The notes: generated from the sequence alone by a model not told the origin. Positions 17,697 through 27,221 are shown, counted from the first letter of the stretch. The stretch: DNA of 42,148 nt from Opitutaceae bacterium (GCA_002694885.1 NZNM01000089.1:1-42148), one strand, 5' to 3'. Translations and numbers: made by a program.

Positions 17697-19733
17697 TCAG
17701 AGCAGAGCCAGCCCGAATAGAGCTGGGGCGTAGGCAAAATAGGCCTCCGATTGGAGTAGGTTGGCCGCGTAGGCATAAACCGTTGTGATCCAGGAAAAAT
17801 GGAATACGAATTCCAAAAGGGGTAGCAGAATACGTTTCCCCTCCAATTTGCCTCTGGAAGTTATCCAAGCCAGGCCTGCGGTTGTTGCCAGTACCGCGAC
17901 AGTGCTTAGCTCATTGTATGGACGTATCCAAAATTGTATATTGGCTACTTGTATCGGGATGGCTCCGCAAGCGAAAGGAATCGATCGGGACAATCTAGGA
18001 ACGAGCGCGAGAAGACAAAGGGTGGCTCCAAACAGAACGGTAACCTGTGGTAGGATGTCGGAGGCGATTTGCGTTTCGGAGACGAAGACCGTTGCTATCA
18101 AGGCGTTGAGCAGAGTGGGGAGGATGTAGAACCGGTCATTTCGCTGCTCTGACTTTCTAGCGTGATGAAGATAGGCAAGCAGCGCAGTGGCGATGAGAGG
18201 ATGCAGAAGAAACAAGATCCAAGTGAAACTGCCAAACTCTAACCGGGATTGATCTAGGCTGATGATAGCATAGGCCAAGGATACAATCCAGACGACTAGG
18301 GAAGCGGTTTCTTGAAGTAGAGAACGGGATTTTACTGCTACCCATGCGAGGATTCCGGCTTCAATTATCAAGGCGAACCAGCGAACGTCGCCCTCGAATC
18401 GATTGGCCAGCCACAGGGCGGCCAACGCCCCGGCCTTCGAAAGGAAAAGCTGAAAGAGAAAACTCTTGAGACCATTGCGGCTGAACCATAGAGCCCAAGC
18501 GATAAAAACAACTGCTCCCAATCCGTAAAATGCTACGAGCTCGTTGGTGAACAGTATCATGTAGAGATAACCGATGGCCAGAAAAAGAGATGTATTCAGA
18601 AGATGGAGCCGCTGAATAGAGGTTTTCTCGTTGAACAGCTTCCAAAACGCGTCAGACAGTGGCAAGAGGGAGACGGTAATGAGGAAGTAGGCGAGGACAC
18701 TCCAGGCGTGTGGCAGTGTAATAGTCCGCGATCCGATTATCTCGAGGAGGCAGAAGCTCAGCACGGGAAGGTAGGCTCCAATCGTGGAAATGAAGAGTAT
18801 TGGGAGCCAGTCGAATTTGCGGCTGAAGGCAATGCCGATCAAGTAGAGGGCGAGGGTAGATATGAGAGAGGGTTCGAGGAGGCCAACGTATGAAGAATAT
18901 AGGGACGATAGGAAACCGTAGGCCAATGCCATAATGGCGATATTTCGATTGGCGAGTCGCAGACTTGTGGCGAAAATAAAGGCGATGACGCAGAACTGCA
19001 GGATGATCCCGATCAAGGGGTTAGCTATGATGTGAACCGGTGGAGCGGCAAAGGCGGCAATGCTGGTCAAATAGAGCGCGCTGAGCCCAGTGGAAAGCAG
19101 CGTAGATCCGAATCGAGGCCGGCGTTTGAGAAAGAATATCCCGGCAGCGAGAACGGCCATATCAGCCAAAACCAGTTCGGCAAATCGGACCCAGGCGGGG
19201 GTTCCTTGGGAAATATAGACGGCAAAAGAAATCGCCGCCAAGGTAGCTAGCAGGCCGCCGGTGCGCGGAAGCCACCATTGCATTAAGCCGGCTTCGGCGG
19301 ACGCCGATTCCTTTGGAGGCCATAAGCCGATTGATCGCAGGGTTTCGACCAAGCGGGATGCGGTTGCTGGTTTGGAGGCAGGTTTCGGGGGCGTTACGTG
19401 TGTAGATCTGGGTTGGGGTCTTGGAGCAGGCGTTTTAATGGCCTGGGCTGGAGTCGGTTGCTTAGGCGGCTCGGGCCCTACCTCGCCTTGAGTGAATGGA
19501 GTTGGGGTTGCCGTTGGGGCGCGGTACTGCTCTGAAGAGGGAGCTGGCGCTTCAGTAGACCTCGGCGCTGAGCTCGATTGTTTAAAAGACCCCTGGGAAG
19601 CGGTCAGACTGTCCAGTCTTTGTTCCAGCAATTGGATACGCCTAGCATCTTTCGATCGCTTGATGAGTAAGAATACGCAAATCGGGAATGGAAGGAGGAC
19701 GAAGAGCGCTCCAAGGAAAACGATGACGGACAT
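17697..19733 (-). CDS. DUF2339 polytopic membrane protein, cut short by an in-frame TGA
   Basis: An integral membrane protein of unknown function. From ATG 19733 the product has an N-terminal helix (SVIVFLGALFVLLPFPICVFLL), a short coiled coil (RRIQLLEQRLDSL), a proline/threonine-rich linker (~50-120), then about twenty membrane helices. This matches DUF2339 proteins, which usually run to 900-1000 residues. The frame stops at 678 residues at TGA 17697-17699 and then continues in the same frame for another 287 codons. Upstream codons up to 19841 are open but run into a palindromic repeat, so I reject the longer start. Function, transport or envelope related, is unknown. Confidence 0.8.
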   Translation of the reverse strand: MSVIVFLGALFVLLPFPICVFLLIKRSKDARRIQLLEQRLDSLTASQGSFKQSSSAPRSTEAPAPSSEQYRAPTATPTPFTQGEVGPEPPKQPTPAQAIKTPAPRPQPRSTHVTPPKPASKPATASRLVETLRSIGLWPPKESASAEAGLMQWWLPRTGGLLATLAAISFAVYISQGTPAWVRFAELVLADMAVLAAGIFFLKRRPRFGSTLLSTGLSALYLTSIAAFAAPPVHIIANPLIGIILQFCVIAFIFATSLRLANRNIAIMALAYGFLSSLYSSYVGLLEPSLISTLALYLIGIAFSRKFDWLPILFISTIGAYLPVLSFCLLEIIGSRTITLPHAWSVLAYFLITVSLLPLSDAFWKLFNEKTSIQRLHLLNTSLFLAIGYLYMILFTNELVAFYGLGAVVFIAWALWFSRNGLKSFLFQLFLSKAGALAALWLANRFEGDVRWFALIIEAGILAWVAVKSRSLLQETASLVVWIVSLAYAIISLDQSRLEFGSFTWILFLLHPLIATALLAYLHHARKSEQRNDRFYILPTLLNALIATVFVSETQIASDILPQVTVLFGATLCLLALVPRLSRSIPFACGAIPIQVANIQFWIRPYNELSTVAVLATTAGLAWITSRGKLEGKRILLPLLEFVFHFSWITTVYAYAANLLQSEAYFAYAPALFGLALL

Positions 19734-19804
19734 GGATGGGGTTAAAGGATGTTTTCTGGGTGGTTGTTCTGAAAAGTCACCGCAGCAATTCGCAGTACAT
19801 TTAA

Positions 19805-19873
19805 GGTAGCGGGCGATCTCCGAGCTCCCATCTTCTGACATATATAATGGGCGCTCGGAGATCGCCCGCTACC
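19805..19873. repeat. REP-like inverted pair, family G
   Basis: Two 21-nt arms, exact inverse copies beginning GGTAGCGGGC, flank a 27-bp centre. Each arm reads GTAG then a hairpin (GGGCG...CGCCC in the second). It lies just upstream of the DUF2339 start. Variant copies occur at 25501-25537, 27478-27500, 27585-27620 and 42071-42095. Confidence 0.8.
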
Positions 19874-19956
19874 ATTTAGGCAACGAAGCAAGTTTCCGAA
19901 GATTGGACCCAAAAAGGAAAAAGATCTCCGTTGCAAGCAGCGTGGTATTTCTGAAA

Positions 19957-20020
19957 GTAGGGAGGATCGTCTCGATCCTCCGAAACACCTATGCGGAGGA
20001 CCGAGCCGGGCCTCCCTACC
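19957..20020. repeat. REP-like inverted pair, family E
   Basis: GTAG followed by a 9-bp stem GGAGGATCG-TCT-CGATCCTCC, then a spacer, then an inverted second copy (stem CCTCC...GGAGG with loop GCT) ending CCTCCCTACC. Related copies are at 41943-41968 and 42121-42146. Between DUF2339 and the MuiA-like gene. Confidence 0.8.
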
Positions 20021-20181
20021 AAAAAGCCGAAACCGCCGACAGATCGGGGCCTGCGACAAACTTCGGGTATTAGGCCCAAAAAGATTAGGTCGGAATACAC
20101 GCGCTCAATGACGGACACATCTGGACCAAAATGCTGCGCCCTATTGGCTCGTTAGGTAATTGTTGAGCGGAGTTCCGTTCT
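20021..20181. other. intergenic spacer between repeats, nothing else seen
   Basis: Together with the palindromic elements on both sides this forms the ~570-bp gap between the MuiA-like and DUF2339 genes. I see no ORF, RNA gene or clear promoter in it. Confidence 0.3.
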
Positions 20182-20252
20182 GGGATAGCCTGCGTCTCGC
20201 GGGCTGGATTGAACTGAATGCTTCAAAAGGCCCGCGAGCTGCGGGCGATCCC
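20182..20252. repeat. palindromic repeat pair, family C (GGGATC-headed)
   Basis: GGGATAGCCTGCG-TCT-CGCGGGC followed, after 26 bp, by the inverse copy ending GCGGGCGATCCC. The head is GGGAT(C/A) rather than GTAG, but the stem with a TCT/GCT-like loop resembles the other families. A single further arm is at 25329-25351. It lies just beyond the stop of the MuiA-like gene. Confidence 0.7.
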
Positions 20253-20304
20253 AATTCACCGTAAGTATTCGATGGCAGGACTATAAGGCTGGTAGGCATT
20301 CTCT

Positions 20305-21945
20305 TTACAGTTCGGGGGCGATATGCCAATCGCGAGGATAGACAACATCGTAGGCAGTTGTGAAAGTCTTTTCGGCTTTTGGCTGCAGTACGGCTTCCCA
20401 TTGAAAGATGCCATTGTTTTCATTTTCTTCATCGATGACGACTTCGCTATCTTTTGGGGCGTTACGCCGGATTTCGATCTTGGAATTCTGGGCGATTGGA
20501 AACTGATCGACGATGATTACCTTGTGAGCCACATTGTGCTGACTGACGACCTCGTTTCTGTGCTCCCGTTTTAGCGTAGTGGTTTTGTCAATAAATCCGG
20601 AATCGGTATCTTTTTGGGCTCCTTCAGTGCGCTTGACAACGATATTGCCGTCCACGCCAAGGGAGATATCCCTTTCCTCGTCGGGAAGGATTTTTTCGAG
20701 GTAAACTTTGGAAGACAGCTTACCTTCAACGAAGGCCAGGGCTTGCCCAGGCAGAATTGGCAGTGGCAGCGTGTTCTTGAGTTTGGCCCGCAGATAAGCA
20801 TCCAGTTGTATCCGAGGAACGGATTCCGACCAATACTCGGCTCCGATGGATTCTTCTAGAATTTTGTAGGCGCTGCTGTCCTTGGCGCTGGGAACGGTCA
20901 TCTGCCCCGGGATGGTCGCCTGAAAGGAAACTGTGGAGGCCGTAACTGCGGCTTGCTGCTGGCTCGCTGGTCGTGCTGATTTTGCGCTGGCCGCGTCCAC
21001 TGAGAAGGGAGACAACTCGAACACCTCTCCCTGAGATTCAGCTCGCCCTCGGTAGGTGTCCTCCAGTTTCCGAACGAGCAAAGGCGGTGGTTCCGGCACA
21101 TTACCTTGTCGGCTCGCTTGGTTGGTTTGCAGAGAAAGTGTGATGTCTGACCAGTCTTCTCCCGTATGCTGCCAAACGGATGCAAAGTATCCGAAATCCA
21201 GAGACCCATTTTCGGGTGAAGCGCGCAACTCGTATTGGGGAACCCAGCGAGCATTGTTGGCCAAGTAGCTGACAACAATTCCGATCTCGCTCGCCGCCTC
21301 CATTTCGATTTCCACTTCAGCGATAGACGATAGCAAGGCAGCGGTTTCTACAGCCTCTCTAAGCTCAAATTCGATTTCCTGAATCCGTTCGTCGATATCC
21401 CGCATAGCCGTTTCAGATTGGTCGATAGCTTCATAGGCGTCCGCTTGCGTTCGCTGTACGAAGGCGCTTAGTTCTTTGGCTTGGTCCAAGGAAAGGGATT
21501 CACCCTCATCGATCTTGCCGAACTCTGCTGCGAACGATTCCCGCATAGCGTTGGCGAATTCCATATTGGTCTTAGCTTCTGTATGGATTCTTAGCTGTCT
21601 CTCCTTATCTTTTTTGGCGTCGTCGAGCCGATCGCGGATGGCTTTGATGATATCGCTTTCTTGGCGCTCTTCCGGTCGGAAGATCTTCGCGTTGCGTATC
21701 AGGCCATTGGTGGCATCGATGAAATTGGCTTGCAGGGCTGAAGAATCGACTTGGCTGGGCAGGTTTTTAAATACGAGAGTTGATTTGCCCGAGGGAGCGT
21801 TTAGGGTTCCTGTCCGCGTAACCAGAGCTCCGTCGCGAAAAAGCGAAACTTCGGTGATAGCGGACTCGACTTCGATATCGTCGGCCAGGGAAGTTGGTAT
21901 AAAAAGGAGAACAGCAATAAGGGCGAAGGAAACTTGAAATTTCAT
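20305..21945 (-). CDS. exported DUF4140/DUF4139 (MuiA-like) protein with ELSPFSVDA motif
   Basis: A 546-residue protein with signal peptide (MKFQVSFALIAVLLFIPTSLA, cut before DD). The N-terminal DUF4140 domain (~25-130: AITEVSLFRDGALVTRTG) leads into a long coiled coil (~95-205), then the DUF4139 domain (~225-546: ARWVPQYELRAS, GEDWSDITLSLQTNQ, and the YLRAKLKNTLPLPILPG block). Family members are called mucoidy-inhibitor MuiA-like, but the function is not established. Inserted in DUF4139, at residues 308-318, is VFELSPFSVDA, nearly identical to the mature N-terminus of the TonB receptor at 30635. This is unexpected in this family and may be an interaction motif. No Shine-Dalgarno is seen. Confidence 0.85.
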   Translation of the reverse strand: MKFQVSFALIAVLLFIPTSLADDIEVESAITEVSLFRDGALVTRTGTLNAPSGKSTLVFKNLPSQVDSSALQANFIDATNGLIRNAKIFRPEERQESDIIKAIRDRLDDAKKDKERQLRIHTEAKTNMEFANAMRESFAAEFGKIDEGESLSLDQAKELSAFVQRTQADAYEAIDQSETAMRDIDERIQEIEFELREAVETAALLSSIAEVEIEMEAASEIGIVVSYLANNARWVPQYELRASPENGSLDFGYFASVWQHTGEDWSDITLSLQTNQASRQGNVPEPPPLLVRKLEDTYRGRAESQGEVFELSPFSVDAASAKSARPASQQQAAVTASTVSFQATIPGQMTVPSAKDSSAYKILEESIGAEYWSESVPRIQLDAYLRAKLKNTLPLPILPGQALAFVEGKLSSKVYLEKILPDEERDISLGVDGNIVVKRTEGAQKDTDSGFIDKTTTLKREHRNEVVSQHNVAHKVIIVDQFPIAQNSKIEIRRNAPKDSEVVIDEENENNGIFQWEAVLQPKAEKTFTTAYDVVYPRDWHIAPEL

Positions 21946-22135
21946 AGGAGCAAGAAGTCGATTGGACGACGGACAATAGTCTCATCGGAAGGTTCCAAGA
22001 TAGCAATTGTATTACGGGTATCTAAGTAGACGTTTGGGGGACAGGATTTCTTAGAGAGTGCCGAATAATGAGATGAAATGTAGCTCTTCGTCGTAGGGTT
22101 GCCGCATAGATACTTTCAAATAGTTGCTATCCGAT
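21946..22135. other. upstream region of the MuiA-like gene
   Basis: The first 190 bp of a 440-bp gap between divergent genes. It presumably contains the promoter of the MuiA-like gene, but no clear -35/-10 pair or operator stands out. The rest of the gap is palindromic repeats. Confidence 0.3.
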
Positions 22136-22210
22136 GGTAGGGCTGCTTGTCCTCAAGCAGCCGCAGGAAAGATGCTCAATTACGGCTGCTTGGGGGCAAG
22201 CACCCCTACC
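22136..22210. repeat. REP-like inverted pair, family A
   Basis: GGTAG, then stem GGCTGCTTG-loop-CAAGCAGCC, a spacer, and an inverted copy ending CCCCTACC. Other copies are at 27347-27373 (single), 37921-37992 and 41994-42069. Stem bases vary between copies in a paired way. Confidence 0.85.
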
Positions 22211-22222
22211 CATCGATGACGT

Positions 22223-22300
22223 GTGGGAGCCCCGATGTTTCGGGGCGATTATTCTTATTGTTTAACCCAATGGAGATCGCGGGATAAACCCGGCTCCTAC
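22223..22300. repeat. REP-like inverted pair, family F (Pseudomonas-REP-like)
   Basis: The left arm reads GTGGGAGC-CCCGA-TGTT-TCGGGGCGAT. The right arm, on the minus strand, reads GTAGGAGCCGGG-TTTAT-CCCGCGAT. The layout GT(G/A)GGAGC-stem-stem-GCGAT is the same as the common Pseudomonas REP. Upstream of the uvrA-like gene. Confidence 0.7.
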
Positions 22301-22385
22301 AATCCTCTACACTTAGGATCGCCCTATCGGGAAGTTAACCTCAATCGCTCAAAGCCGACTCCCTGGATTCCTAGAGATTGACCTT

Positions 22386-25277
22386 TTGGCTGGATACACC
22401 CGTGATCGGTCCCGAAAGCATAGCAGAGCATTGGAACGGACCCATCATATACACATTAAAGGCGCTCGCGAGCACAACCTTCAGAATATCGAGGTTAAGA
22501 TTCCGCGCGACAAGCTGGTCGTAATCACAGGGGTGTCGGGCTCGGGCAAATCCACTTTGGCTTTCGATACGCTCTACGCCGAGGGCTACCGTAAATACAT
22601 GGAGAGCTTGTCGACCCAGGCGCGCCAAGCCATGGAGCAATTCAAGCGTCCAGATGTGGATTTCATTCATGGCTTGTCTCCGGTACTGGCCATCGAGCAA
22701 CGCTCCGCGTCATCATCCCCTCGCAGTACCATAGCGACCGTTACCGAGATTGCGGACTATGCTCGCCTGCTATGGACTTTGAAAGGCGAGCAACGCTGTC
22801 CCAAAGATGGGGGTCTCATCAGTCGGCAAACGCTCGATAGTTCGGTCGAGCAAGCGATGGAGCTACCGAAAGGGGCTCGAGCGATGGTGCTGGCTCCATA
22901 CATGTCCGCTAAAAAGGCGGTGATTCTCGATGAGCTGCCGCGATTGCGGCAAAAGGGCTTCCAGCGCGTGCGCATCAATGGCGAGGTTGTCAGTATCGAT
23001 GAATCGGAAGGGAGCGTTTCAGGAAGGGGAGAGCTTGAGCTGGAGCTTGTGGTTGATCGAATCGTTATTGGTCCAGATCAACGGAGCCGGTTGGCGGATT
23101 CGTTGGAGTTGGCGTTCAACGAAGGCAAGGATCGGGCTGCAATCGCCTATCAGGCGAATCGAGACGCGGAATGGGAGGAGCTGAGGCTTAGCCGAAACCT
23201 AGCTTGTTCCATATGCGGCGAAGTATACGAGCCGATATCTCCACGTCATTTTTCTTTCAATACGATCGAAGGGGCTTGTTCGGAGTGCGGAGGACTCGGG
23301 AAAACGCGCCGCTTTTTGGAAGAGCTTGTCGTGCCCGATTCAAGCAAGTCGGTGAAAAAAGGGGCCTTGAAACCGCTGCGTATTGGAGGAAAACAGCTCA
23401 TCATTCGTAACAACGCCCTATTGCGTCAATTGGCCGAGCAACTCCCTTTCGATCCCAAGACTCCCTGGAAAGACTTGGACCGAGAGACGCAGGAAGCGAT
23501 TCTTTACGGAGTCGAAGACCGGCTTTTCGAATTCAAGTTGACGCGAAGAAAAACTAAGCCAGCGCCACAGAAGTTTGAAGGCGTGATAGCGCTCCTGCAA
23601 AAGTCCTACCAGGAAACGAAAAGCGACGGCTTTCGAGCTCGTTTGATGACCTATCAAACGGATCAGGAGTGTCCAACCTGCCAGGGCCATCGATTTAGCC
23701 AACGGAGCGCGAATGTGTTCGTGCAAGGGAAGAGCGTGCCCGATTTTCTGGCCATGGACCTGGGGCAAGCCTATGAGTTTGCGGCCAGCTTGCCGGCGAG
23801 CGAAGATCGAGTCTCCACTTATGGGGAAGTGATCGAAGGAATCGAGCTGAGATTGCGATTTCTGAAGGAAGTCGGTTTGAACTATTTGACCTTGGATCGT
23901 CAATACAGCACCTTGAGTGGGGGCGAGGCTCAGCGCGTACGCTTGGCCACTCAATTGGGCATGAGCTTGGTTGGGGTCGTCTACGTTCTCGACGAACCGA
24001 GTATCGGATTGCATCCGAGAGATAACCTGAAATTGATCCAATCTCTCAAGGAGCTAAGGGACCGGGGCAATTCGGTCATCGTTGTCGAGCACGACGAAGA
24101 GACCATGCGGGCATCCGACCATTTGATCGAGCTAGGTCCAGGAGCCGGATCCTCTGGAGGACAGGTTCTTTTTGAAGGACCTCCGGAGGGCTGCCAGAAG
24201 GAGGCTAGCGGGAGGTTTGAAACCGGGGACTACTTGTCCGGCAAACGTAGTTTGACCAAGTCTGTGGATACAAAGGTTCCGCGAAAAGATTGGCTCACGA
24301 TCAAAAAGGCCAGTGAACACAATTTAAGAGGAGCCGATGCCCGTTTCCCGATCGGGCTGCTCACCTGCGTGACCGGAGTTTCCGGATCCGGCAAGTCCAC
24401 GCTAGTAAACGAAATCTTGGCTAAAGCCGCTGCCCGGAAACTGAATCGTTCGAAAGACATTCCAGGGAACCACAAGGGAATTGACGGATTAGAAGAGCTG
24501 GAACGGGTAGTCCGCGTTAGCCAAGACCCAATTGGCCAAAGTCCGAGATCCAATCCGGCGACTTATACGAAGCTCTTTGACAGCCTTCGCGATTTGTATT
24601 CCAAAATGCCTTTGTCTCGGGCTCGCGGATACAAACCGGGACGATTCAGTTTTAACGCGAGAGGAGGGCGCTGTGAACGGTGTCAAGGCCAAGGAGCCAT
24701 CAAGCTAGACATGCTCTTCATGAGCGACGCCTACATCGATTGTCCGAGTTGCCATGGCACGCGCTACAATCGGGAGACCTTGGAGATTCAGTATGGAGGA
24801 TTGAATATCGCTCAGGCTTTGGACCTTTCGGTGGGGGAAGCCGTGGATCGTTTTAAGAACATCCCCCGTATCATGGATAAACTGAATACTCTCGATGCAG
24901 TGGGTCTTGGCTATCTCAAATTGGGACAAGCTGCGAATACCTTGAGTGGCGGAGAAGCCCAGCGTCTGAAGTTGTCATTGGAACTGTCTAAGAGAGGCGC
25001 TGGGAAAGCGCTCTATATTCTGGACGAGCCAACTACCGGTCTGCACTGGTCAGACATTCAGAAGCTCTCGGATTTGCTTTTCCAATTACGGGATCAAGGG
25101 AATACGGTGATCGTAATCGAGCATCACCTGGATTTCATCCGGCTAGCAGACTGGATCGTAGACCTGGGTCCGGGTGGTGGCTCTGAAGGGGGTGAGGTCG
25201 TTTTCGAAGGAACGGTCGACGCTATACAGAAGTGTAGAAAGTCGGAGACGGGCAAGGCGCTGAAGTCGAAGAAGTAG
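22386..25277 (+). CDS. uvrA: UvrA-family excinuclease ATPase (possible paralogue)
   Basis: A 963-residue double ABC ATPase that scans DNA for bulky damage in nucleotide excision repair. It has Walker [10 protein letters not shown] twice (49-57, 664-672), zinc modules (CSICG...CSECGG, CPTCQG, CERCQG...CPSCHG), a UvrB-binding-like region (~130-270), both SGGEAQR signatures and Walker [10 protein letters not shown] and LDEPTTGLH. Some normally fixed blocks differ: [12 protein letters not shown] where housekeeping UvrA has [27 protein letters not shown] in the first signature region, and TGLHWSDI for TGLHFxDI. It may be a second UvrA. The start is TTG 22386 or TTG 22431. No LexA-type site lies upstream. 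Confidence 0.85.
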   Translation: MAGYTRDRSRKHSRALERTHHIHIKGAREHNLQNIEVKIPRDKLVVITGVSGSGKSTLAFDTLYAEGYRKYMESLSTQARQAMEQFKRPDVDFIHGLSPVLAIEQRSASSSPRSTIATVTEIADYARLLWTLKGEQRCPKDGGLISRQTLDSSVEQAMELPKGARAMVLAPYMSAKKAVILDELPRLRQKGFQRVRINGEVVSIDESEGSVSGRGELELELVVDRIVIGPDQRSRLADSLELAFNEGKDRAAIAYQANRDAEWEELRLSRNLACSICGEVYEPISPRHFSFNTIEGACSECGGLGKTRRFLEELVVPDSSKSVKKGALKPLRIGGKQLIIRNNALLRQLAEQLPFDPKTPWKDLDRETQEAILYGVEDRLFEFKLTRRKTKPAPQKFEGVIALLQKSYQETKSDGFRARLMTYQTDQECPTCQGHRFSQRSANVFVQGKSVPDFLAMDLGQAYEFAASLPASEDRVSTYGEVIEGIELRLRFLKEVGLNYLTLDRQYSTLSGGEAQRVRLATQLGMSLVGVVYVLDEPSIGLHPRDNLKLIQSLKELRDRGNSVIVVEHDEETMRASDHLIELGPGAGSSGGQVLFEGPPEGCQKEASGRFETGDYLSGKRSLTKSVDTKVPRKDWLTIKKASEHNLRGADARFPIGLLTCVTGVSGSGKSTLVNEILAKAAARKLNRSKDIPGNHKGIDGLEELERVVRVSQDPIGQSPRSNPATYTKLFDSLRDLYSKMPLSRARGYKPGRFSFNARGGRCERCQGQGAIKLDMLFMSDAYIDCPSCHGTRYNRETLEIQYGGLNIAQALDLSVGEAVDRFKNIPRIMDKLNTLDAVGLGYLKLGQAANTLSGGEAQRLKLSLELSKRGAGKALYILDEPTTGLHWSDIQKLSDLLFQLRDQGNTVIVIEHHLDFIRLADWIVDLGPGGGSEGGEVVFEGTVDAIQKCRKSETGKALKSKK

Positions 25278-25328
25278 CCAGAAAGGATTATCGGCTCATT
25301 TGGTGCATCAAAGCACGCGTCGCAAACC

Positions 25329-25351
25329 GGGATCGCCCGCGGCTCGCGGGC
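25329..25351. repeat. palindromic repeat arm, family C
   Basis: GGGATC followed by the perfect stem GCCCGCG-GCT-CGCGGGC and then TGGATTG, the same tail as in the pair at 20182-20252. It lies 52 bp past the uvrA-like stop. Confidence 0.65.
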
Positions 25352-25389
25352 TGGATTGGGCCTGCTAGGCGCATTGACGTCAACTTAAG

Positions 25390-25456
25390 CTCGCCCGGAG
25401 GTCGAGCTCCACCTTTACGTATCGGTTTCAAGGGTGGAACTCGACGTCCCGGCGAG
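25390..25456. repeat. palindromic repeat, family D
   Basis: Two 24-nt arms in inverted orientation match at 21 of 24 positions (CTCGCC.GGA.GTCGAG.TCCACC), around a 19-bp centre. The flank GACGTCAACTTAAG also occurs inside the composite element at 29970-30091. It lies between the convergent uvrA-like and sialate esterase genes. Confidence 0.7.
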
Positions 25457-25500
25457 TTTATTCCAGCATCTTATAGCTAGGTTAACGCATTTGCGCCACA

Positions 25501-25537
25501 GCCGAAGCGATGTGAATGAGTGAGATCGCCCGCTACC
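25501..25537. repeat. 37-bp repeat ending in CTACC (family G derivative)
   Basis: Begins GCCGAAGCGATGTGAA and ends GATCGCCCGCTACC. A close copy lies at 27585-27620. On the minus strand it starts GGTAGCGGGCGATCTC like the family G arms. Confidence 0.65.
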
Positions 25538-25585
25538 GTAAGCGCCTCGCGAACTTGCTTTGTTGCTGCCTCTGGTAGGTAGGAC

Positions 25586-27130
25586 CTAGCGATGATCCAC
25601 CCCTTCGGTGATCATGGGCCAATTGTCGGTGCGGAAAGGCGTAACCGGCAGCCCATTGCGGCCGTATAGATTGCAAACGGGATTATTGGCCCAAGCGTAG
25701 CGAACGGCGATCGGCTTGCTTACGGAATCGCTCCACACTTCGACGGTGTTTTCGTCGATGACCTTAGCGGAGGCCCAGACGAATTTCCTGTCCTCCCCAG
25801 CAATGGCGAATCCTTTGATTTCCGCGGTATCAAAGGCCCTAAGACCTCCGTCTCCGAGGTGATTAAAATCGATTACTGCTTTTGAGCCCTTGACCTGCAT
25901 GGATTTGAACCGCGGACTTTGATAGTCGATATCGAACCCATAGTCGCGAGCCAAGGCCCAGCGGGCTAGGCGATTGGCCACCGTATGCTTGTCGCGAGGA
26001 TGAATGTCTCGGTCTTCACCTGCGTCGATAATCACAGCCTGACCGGTGTTTGGCAGGCGATCCAAAGTCATGGTCTGAGCCTCCCGCAGTTCGGCCCAAT
26101 CTTCATCGACGGGTTTATCGACTTCCGCTCTGAAATCCGCCAACTGCACAAAGTAGAACGGAAAATCGCCTTGGTCCCATTCGTCTCGCCAGTGCTGGAT
26201 CATGAGGGGGAAAAGCTCTCGGTACTGATGGGCCCGCGAGGCGTTGGCTTCGCCCTGATACCAGATCGCTCCTTTGATTCCGTATCCAATTGTTGGTTTC
26301 AGTACGCCGGCGTAGAGATTGCCTGGTCGATGTTGCCCCACGAGTGGATTGCGAGGCGCCCGCGGGCGATTGCCTTTGGAACCGTCGCCTTTCCATTTGG
26401 CCAGTCGCGTTTCGTATTTGGCTATTTCCGCATCGTGGTCATAGGTTCGCTCGGTCTCCTCCCAGTGCTCGATCAGCCCACGATAGCGTCGGTTCGATTC
26501 CAATACATCGCGTTTAACCCAAGCCTCGGCCGCGGAACCTCCCCAAGCATTATCGATGAGTCCGACAGGTACGCCCAGCGCTTGGCGCAACTGGAGGCCA
26601 AAACGATAGCCGACTGCAGAAAAATTGCTCACGATATCGGGTGAGGCGTGAGACCATTCGCCGTCGAAGTCGCGCTGTGGTTCCTGCGTGCCCACTTGAG
26701 GGACCGTGATCAGTCGCAGTTGAGAGTCCTTAGCGGTCAGAGCAACCAGATCCCCATCGTAGGACTGGGATACGGACCACTGCATGTTCGATTGCCCCGA
26801 GCATATCCAAACTTCCCCGACAAGGACATCGTCGTACTCAAGTGTGTTCTTCCCTTTAATTGTCAACCGATGAGGTCCGCCTGCGGGCAGCGGTTTCAAG
26901 GTTACTCGCCAGTCCCCTTGCCGATTAGCCTTCGTTTTATGCTGCTGGTCGCCAATGGAGACAGTTACCTGCTCTCCTGGATCGGCCCAGCCCCAAACGG
27001 GATTGGCCTGATCGCGCTGCAGAACCATGTGGTCGCCGAAGACGGAAGGCGTCGCGACATCGGCGTGGGCGATGATGGGAGATATCAGAATTGCGGATGC
27101 GAATAATAAATGGGTGATCAAGGCATTCAT
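25586..27130 (-). CDS. secreted sialate O-acetylesterase-like carbohydrate esterase
   Basis: An exported SGNH-type esterase that removes O-acetyl groups from glycans. ATG 27130 begins a good signal peptide (NALITHLLFASAILISPIIAHA); the frame extends 21 codons upstream to a TTG, which I reject because it would bury the signal peptide. The mature protein of ~490 residues has an N-terminal beta-rich domain (GDHMVLQRD...VWGWADPGE), catalytic serine in CSGQSNM (S114), the NAWGGSAAEAWV block with the oxyanion Gly, GAIWYQGEANA, and the Asp-His pair in DRDIHPRDK. The sialic acid specificity in the family name is not shown; many members act on other acetylated sugars. The sulfatase gene is upstream on the same strand. 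Confidence 0.9.
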   Translation of the reverse strand: MNALITHLLFASAILISPIIAHADVATPSVFGDHMVLQRDQANPVWGWADPGEQVTVSIGDQQHKTKANRQGDWRVTLKPLPAGGPHRLTIKGKNTLEYDDVLVGEVWICSGQSNMQWSVSQSYDGDLVALTAKDSQLRLITVPQVGTQEPQRDFDGEWSHASPDIVSNFSAVGYRFGLQLRQALGVPVGLIDNAWGGSAAEAWVKRDVLESNRRYRGLIEHWEETERTYDHDAEIAKYETRLAKWKGDGSKGNRPRAPRNPLVGQHRPGNLYAGVLKPTIGYGIKGAIWYQGEANASRAHQYRELFPLMIQHWRDEWDQGDFPFYFVQLADFRAEVDKPVDEDWAELREAQTMTLDRLPNTGQAVIIDAGEDRDIHPRDKHTVANRLARWALARDYGFDIDYQSPRFKSMQVKGSKAVIDFNHLGDGGLRAFDTAEIKGFAIAGEDRKFVWASAKVIDENTVEVWSDSVSKPIAVRYAWANNPVCNLYGRNGLPVTPFRTDNWPMITEGVDHR

Positions 27131-27221
27131 GAGTTTGAGGCAGTTGGGTGGTATTGGAATGGGCAAGGCTGCAAAGCGCTTGAGACGGGTCAATTCGTAA
27201 AGAAGTAGGGCGGTCCCAAGA

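Noticed and set aside
19734-19841. Upstream extension of the DUF2339 gene by 36 codons
   Set aside because: The extension reads into the palindromic repeat and lies before a natural ATG followed by a membrane helix.
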